NCBI GenBank assembly: GCA_963739615.1
Contig: CAVUBD010000012.1
Coordinates: 1-64,000 of the forward strand
DNA from: Palsa-504 sp963739615
Lineage (GTDB): Bacteria > Actinomycetota > Actinomycetes > Streptosporangiales > Streptosporangiaceae
Reading direction: 5' to 3'
Length of the DNA stretch: 64,000 nucleotides
Part shown: piece by piece, positions 60,565-64,000 of the stretch
How positions within the stretch are numbered: position 1 is the stretch's first letter
How the letters are laid out: each line of letters begins with the position of its first letter
Program-made: the position numbers and the translations under genes
The notes under the pieces: generated by a model
What the model saw: the letters and a program-made list of their open reading frames with translations, nothing else
Databases searched by the model: none
Told to the model about the DNA's origin: nothing

Positions 60565-62292
60565 TCAACTGATGGTCCAGCTGCCCGGGAGCATCAGCGG
60601 TCCGTACGGTGGCAGGCCGGCGCGCGCCGCCAGCGGCCACGCGGGACCCCAGGCGTCGGCGAAACCGAGCTCCAGCGCGGCCGCCGCCGCGGGCCGCGAC
60701 TCGCTCGACTCCGGCGGGCGGAGCTGGTCGAGCGGGGTGAGCCTGGGGTAGACCCGCAGCGGGGCGTCGGCGGGCAGGCCGGCCCGGCGCCGGGCGATCT
60801 CGGCCGCGGCCTGCAGTCCGCCGAGCTCGTCGACGAGCCCGTTCCCCGCCGCGTCGGCCCCGGTCCAGACCCGGCCCCTGGCGACCTCGTGCACCCGGTC
60901 CACCGGCATCCGCCGCCCCGAGGCCACCTTCTCGGTGAAGTCACGGTAGATCGCGTCCAGCCACGTGTTGATCCGGTCCCACTCCTCCTCGGTGAACGGG
61001 TGCGTGGGCGCGAACATGGTCGCCCCGCTTCCCACCGACACCGAATCGGTGGTGATGCCAACCCGGTCCAGCGCGTCGGCGAACACGGGCTTGCCCAGGA
61101 TCACGCCGATCGACCCGGTGAGCGTGCCAGGCTGCGCGACGATGATGTCGGCCGCCATCGAGATGTAGTACCCGCCCGAGGCGGCCACGTCGCCCATCGA
61201 CACCACCACGGGCTTGCCCGCGGCCCGGATCCTGACCACCTCGCGCCAGATCGTGTCGGACGCCACGGCGGACCCGCCGGGGCTGTTGACCCGCAGCAGC
61301 ACGGCCCGCACCCGCTCATCCGACCTGGCCGACCGCAGCGCCGCCGCCACCGTGTCCGAGCCCATCGCGCTCCCGCCCACCGGGCTCCGGGCGCTGCGCC
61401 CCTGCCTGATCGGCCCGGACGCGTAAATCACCGCGACGAATCGCTCGCGCTGCTTAGGCAGCTGGCGCGCGCGCTGGGCCAGCATGTGAGCCCGCTGGTA
61501 GCGGCCGACGTACTGCAGGACCGCGTCGGCGCCCGCCTCCTTGCGTACCGCGGCGTACACCTCGTCCCGGTAGCCGAGCACGTCGACCAGGCCCTCGCTC
61601 AGCGCGTCGGCGGCCAGGAACGGGCCCCGGTCGAGCAGCGCGCGGGCGTCCTCGATGGTCTTGCCGCGGCGCTCGGCGATGGCGGCGCTGATCTGCTCGG
61701 CGACCGAAACGGCGAGGCGTTCGGCCGCTTCGCGCGCGGGCCCGGTGAAGCCGCGTTCTGTGAGGTTGTCGGCGGCTGACTTGTACTCGTGGCGTTTCGC
61801 GCTCTGGAAGGCGACGCCGATCTTGGCCAGCGCGTCGTGCAGGAACAGTTGCTCGACCGCGATGCCGGTGAGCCCGACGGACCCCGACGGCTGCAGGTAG
61901 ATCCGGTCGAACGCGGTCGCCAGGTAGTACGGCACGTTTCCCTGGGTGAACTCACCGAAGGTCTCGGCCCACGCGACGGCAAGCTTGCCCGACTCGCGGA
62001 AACTGGCCACCGCCTCGCGTATTTCCTGGGTCCTGGCCAGCCCGATGTGGCCGCCGCCCACCTTGGCCACGAGCGCCCTGACCCGGTCGTCGTCGCGTGC
62101 GCGCCGCAGGCCCTCGATGACGTCGGGCAGCCTGACCTTGCGCCGGGCCATGATCGCGGACAGCGGATCGGTGACGGGCCCCTCGGGCAGGCCATCGGTC
62201 AGGTCGAGCTCGAGGATCAGCGGCGCTGTCTGGCGCTGCCGTAGCCTGGATACCTGGTCGGTGATTAGCCAGGCTAGTTTCGCGTCTGCCAT
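60565..62292 (-). CDS. sppA: Signal peptide peptidase SppA (S49)
   Basis: A 575-residue two-domain S49 protease from ATG 62292. N-domain lysine in FQSAKRHEYKSAADNLTERG; C-domain serine in VVSMGDVAASGGYYISMAAD, followed by QPGTLTGSIGVILGKPVF. No clear N-terminal TM helix (MADAKLAWLITDQVSRLRQR), so it may be cytoplasmic or peripherally bound. Length matches the long, 67K-type form. Confidence 0.92.
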   Translation of the reverse strand: MADAKLAWLITDQVSRLRQRQTAPLILELDLTDGLPEGPVTDPLSAIMARRKVRLPDVIEGLRRARDDDRVRALVAKVGGGHIGLARTQEIREAVASFRESGKLAVAWAETFGEFTQGNVPYYLATAFDRIYLQPSGSVGLTGIAVEQLFLHDALAKIGVAFQSAKRHEYKSAADNLTERGFTGPAREAAERLAVSVAEQISAAIAERRGKTIEDARALLDRGPFLAADALSEGLVDVLGYRDEVYAAVRKEAGADAVLQYVGRYQRAHMLAQRARQLPKQRERFVAVIYASGPIRQGRSARSPVGGSAMGSDTVAAALRSARSDERVRAVLLRVNSPGGSAVASDTIWREVVRIRAAGKPVVVSMGDVAASGGYYISMAADIIVAQPGTLTGSIGVILGKPVFADALDRVGITTDSVSVGSGATMFAPTHPFTEEEWDRINTWLDAIYRDFTEKVASGRRMPVDRVHEVARGRVWTGADAAGNGLVDELGGLQAAAEIARRRAGLPADAPLRVYPRLTPLDQLRPPESSESRPAAAAALELGFADAWGPAWPLAARAGLPPYGPLMLPGSWTIS

Positions 62293-62345
62293 GCCGTCAG
62301 CTTACGTAGGAGAACAGGATCTGCCAGCCTTCAGCCACAATCGTC

Positions 62346-62813
62346 GTGGACGTCGCCAACGTCATGGGTTCGCGCCCGGACGGCTGGTGGCGTGACCGGG
62401 CCGGAGCGGCCGTCCGGCTCCACGCCGAACTGGTAAACCTAGCCGCCAGCGGCCAGGCGGTTCCGCCGCCCGAGTCGGGTCCGCCGGATCGCGCCGGCGC
62501 GCCGGCCGAAGCCTGTGCGCCGGGGTTCGTCATGGTGCTGGAGGGCGCCGCCAAGGCCGCCGCCGCCCGGATTTCCGCCGCGGACCCGCAGGCCGTCGTG
62601 AGCCATTCGCTTCGGGACAGTGACGTGCGGTCCGGTGCGGTGACGGTCGTGCAGGCGCGCGGGTCGGGCGACAACGCCGTCGTGGCGGTGGTGCGGGACC
62701 TGGGCGGCCGCCGAGTGGTCGTGACCGCCGATCGCGAGCTGGGGGACAGGAGCGTGGCCGCGGGCGCGACGGTCGTCGGGCCCGGCTGGCTGCTCGGCCT
62801 GCTGCGGCCGTGA
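62346..62813 (+). CDS. NYN/PIN-like hypothetical protein
   Basis: About 155 residues. VVDVANVMGSRPDGWWRDRA is the N-terminal strand and acidic site typical of small actinobacterial proteins annotated as NTP pyrophosphohydrolases or NYN-like. The C-terminus VVVTADRELGDRSVAAGATV gives the second acidic motif (TADRELG). GTG 62346 falls inside the first strand, so the true start may be upstream; an aggag at 62308 precedes an ATG-less stretch. Divergent from sppA. A hairpin terminator follows. Confidence 0.6.
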   Translation: MDVANVMGSRPDGWWRDRAGAAVRLHAELVNLAASGQAVPPPESGPPDRAGAPAEACAPGFVMVLEGAAKAAAARISAADPQAVVSHSLRDSDVRSGAVTVVQARGSGDNAVVAVVRDLGGRRVVVTADRELGDRSVAAGATVVGPGWLLGLLRP

Positions 62814-62828
62814 GACAGTAGGGGCTTC

Positions 62829-62859
62829 GGGCCACCCGGCCCGTTCAACCGGGCGGCCC
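62829..62859 (+). terminator. Hairpin terminator
   Basis: gggccacccgg and ccgggcggccc form an 11-bp stem with one A-C mismatch and a 9-base loop, 16 bases after the preceding stop. Confidence 0.65.
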
Positions 62860-63020
62860 ACTTCCCCTTCTCGCCCCGGCGCGCTGAGGCGCCGGAGCGA
62901 GCATCGTAACAGCCGGAAAGCCACCCTCGCCCCAGTTAGTCACATAAGTACGGTTTGGAAAATCCTGTGAGCACAGGCTTTACTGTGCGTGCGGACTGTC
63001 TACGAACGATGTAACGGGAG

Positions 63021-63314
63021 ATGCCTGTGACCCTGGCTATCGCTGTTGTGGTTGTCCTGTTGGTCTGCCTGCTGGTCGCGGCCGATCGCGTGGTCAAGGC
63101 GGTTAAGCGCGTCCGGCGGCGCAGAGAAGCCAACCGGCGGCTCGTCGCCGCCGCGGCCAAGGCCGAGGCCAAGGTCAGAAAGCGAAAGGCAGCAGTCGAG
63201 GCAAGCGGCGCGCTCACCTCGGTGATGCCGACCATCCACGACATCGACACGCGCCTGGTGGGCCGGCCCGCTCTCCCGGACGATGGAACTTCGAGCCGGC
63301 CCCAGCCCCGGTAA
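63021..63314 (+). CDS. Small single-pass membrane protein
   Basis: A 97-residue protein from ATG 63021. One N-terminal TM helix (LAIAVVVVLLVCLLVAADRV) followed by a strongly basic helical stretch (VKAVKRVRRRREANRRLVAA, AKAEAKVRKRKAAVEASG) and a polar tail. No family recognised; the basic coil could contact nucleic acid or membrane lipids. Confidence 0.6.
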   Translation: MPVTLAIAVVVVLLVCLLVAADRVVKAVKRVRRRREANRRLVAAAAKAEAKVRKRKAAVEASGALTSVMPTIHDIDTRLVGRPALPDDGTSSRPQPR

Positions 63315-63324
63315 GGGTGGTTGA

Positions 63325-63471
63325 GTGAGGGTTGTCGTACTGGCGGATACTCATGCGCCCCGGCGGTGGCGGGTGTGCCCGCCGCGAGTCGCCGGGCGGC
63401 CTGCTGCAGATCTATCTGCAATCTTTGTGCGACAGCGCACCCCCGATAGAGGGCGCCATGACACGCGATGA
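63325..63471 (+). pseudogene. Metallophosphoesterase remnant
   Basis: From GTG 63325 the frame reads VRVVVLADTHAPRRWRVCPP and RVA, matching the start of YfcE-type metallophosphoesterases (the DTH metal site), then degenerates and stops at TGA 63469-63471. Only about 25 residues are recognisable and the rest of the enzyme is absent. Confidence 0.45.
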
Positions 63472-63539
63472 CGAGCGACACCGTTTTGAGCGCAGCGCAG
63501 CCTGACGCTTACTCCCGAAAGAACGATCGTGAAGCAACG
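63472..63539. other. Short spacer before the nitroreductase 3' end
   Basis: No feature recognised. Confidence 0.3.
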
Positions 63540-64000
63540 CTACCAGTGGCCGCGGTGCACGACCTCGTCGAAAGGCCGCCGGTTGGGCCGCCGGATCAGG
63601 GACAGCGGCCGGTCCGCCGGGTATCCGAACGAGATCATGTAGGCGCAGAACTTATCCGCCGGGAAGCCGAGCGCCTCGCGGGCCAGGTCCTGGTCGCCGA
63701 CCGCTGAGTGGCAGCTGCCGATGCCCAGGCTGGCCGCGGCGAGCATCATGCTCACCGTGGCCTGCCCCAGGTCGTAGTACAGGGTGCCGCGCCGCCGCTC
63801 CTGATCGGGCGGCGACGCGACCAAGGCGACCGTCGCCGCCGAGCGGGCTACGTGCCCGGCACCCTGCCACGTCTGCGAGAGCTTAATGAGCTGCTCGCGG
63901 TCGGTGACCACGACGAAATCCCACGGCTGCCAGTTCTGGGACGAAGGCGCACGCCTGCCCGCTTCGAGGATCTCGTTAAGATGATCCTCGGGCAGGGTCC
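63540..64000 (-). CDS. Nitroreductase family protein, 5' end outside the window
   Basis: A partial FMN-dependent oxidoreductase: LNEILEAGRRAPSSQNWQPW, DFVVVTDREQLIKLSQTWQG, YYDLGQATVSMMLAAASLGI (family helix), FPADKFCAYMISFGYPADRP and RRPFDEVVHRGHW at the C-terminus. The RAPSSQNWQPW flavin-binding motif is intact. The frame is open to the window edge; ATG 63911 is internal. Confidence 0.88.
   Translation of the reverse strand, partial: TLPEDHLNEILEAGRRAPSSQNWQPWDFVVVTDREQLIKLSQTWQGAGHVARSAATVALVASPPDQERRRGTLYYDLGQATVSMMLAAASLGIGSCHSAVGDQDLAREALGFPADKFCAYMISFGYPADRPLSLIRRPNRRPFDEVVHRGHW

Noticed and set aside
1..64000. tRNA or rRNA genes
   Set aside because: No cloverleaf with GGTTCGA-type T-arm and no rRNA-like conserved blocks were found by eye; a tRNAscan-SE run would settle this.

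Overview
The window looks like chromosome from a high-GC actinomycete. GC is about 70 %, GTG/TTG/CTG starts are common, and genes are often coupled by ATGA or TGATG overlaps. It carries SigR/RsrA, SigF/RsbW, WhiB, nickel superoxide dismutase and a fused 2-oxoglutarate decarboxylase/dehydrogenase. Gene content points to the Streptosporangiales or near relatives, but the sequence alone does not fix a genus. No rRNA, tRNA or CRISPR array was seen.

Positions 1-9100 are a decayed mobile zone: a frameshifted HNH nuclease gene, a Ski2-like helicase gene cut in three by an IS1380-type and an ISAzo13-type element (each with target duplications that rejoin the reading frame exactly), and an ISKra4-type element that truncates another gene. 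Positions 9190-14300 are accessory: an XRE regulator overlapping a NUDIX gene, facing a minus-strand operon of about eight overlapping small genes (membrane protein, adenine-methyltransferase-like/RHH protein, two paralogous small proteins, lipoprotein, phage-type HNH/HTH-repeat protein). This is the least explained part of the window.

From 15 to 32.7 kb lies a conserved core resembling the Mycobacterium tuberculosis rsgA-aroA-SRAP-sigH-rshA-TB7.3-pdtaS-whiB1 block. Inserted in it are two membrane HD-domain proteins, a biotin carboxylase, a TPP enzyme and a GntR regulator. SigR has a consensus own-type promoter and a possible longer isoform. Then come a lipid kinase, rsbW-sigF, sodN/sodX, a CGNR regulator, a quinone-oxidoreductase-like gene, a DUF4097-PadR pair joined by a 21-base homopolymer, and kgd. 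The 42-50.9 kb stretch holds a membrane-anchored beta-propeller protein, a nitrilase/aminotransferase pair and a methyltransferase/prenyltransferase-like/glycosyltransferase cluster. The end holds a rhomboid-like/VIT convergent pair, a peptide ABC transporter operon, a gutted hutH beside intact hutI, a flavin reductase, SppA and a nitroreductase cut by the window edge.

A family of very GC-rich palindromic repeats (four copies, one inside a coding frame) recurs. Several genes carry apparent frameshifts, some in GC-rich or homopolymer tracts. Some may be sequencing errors rather than mutations.
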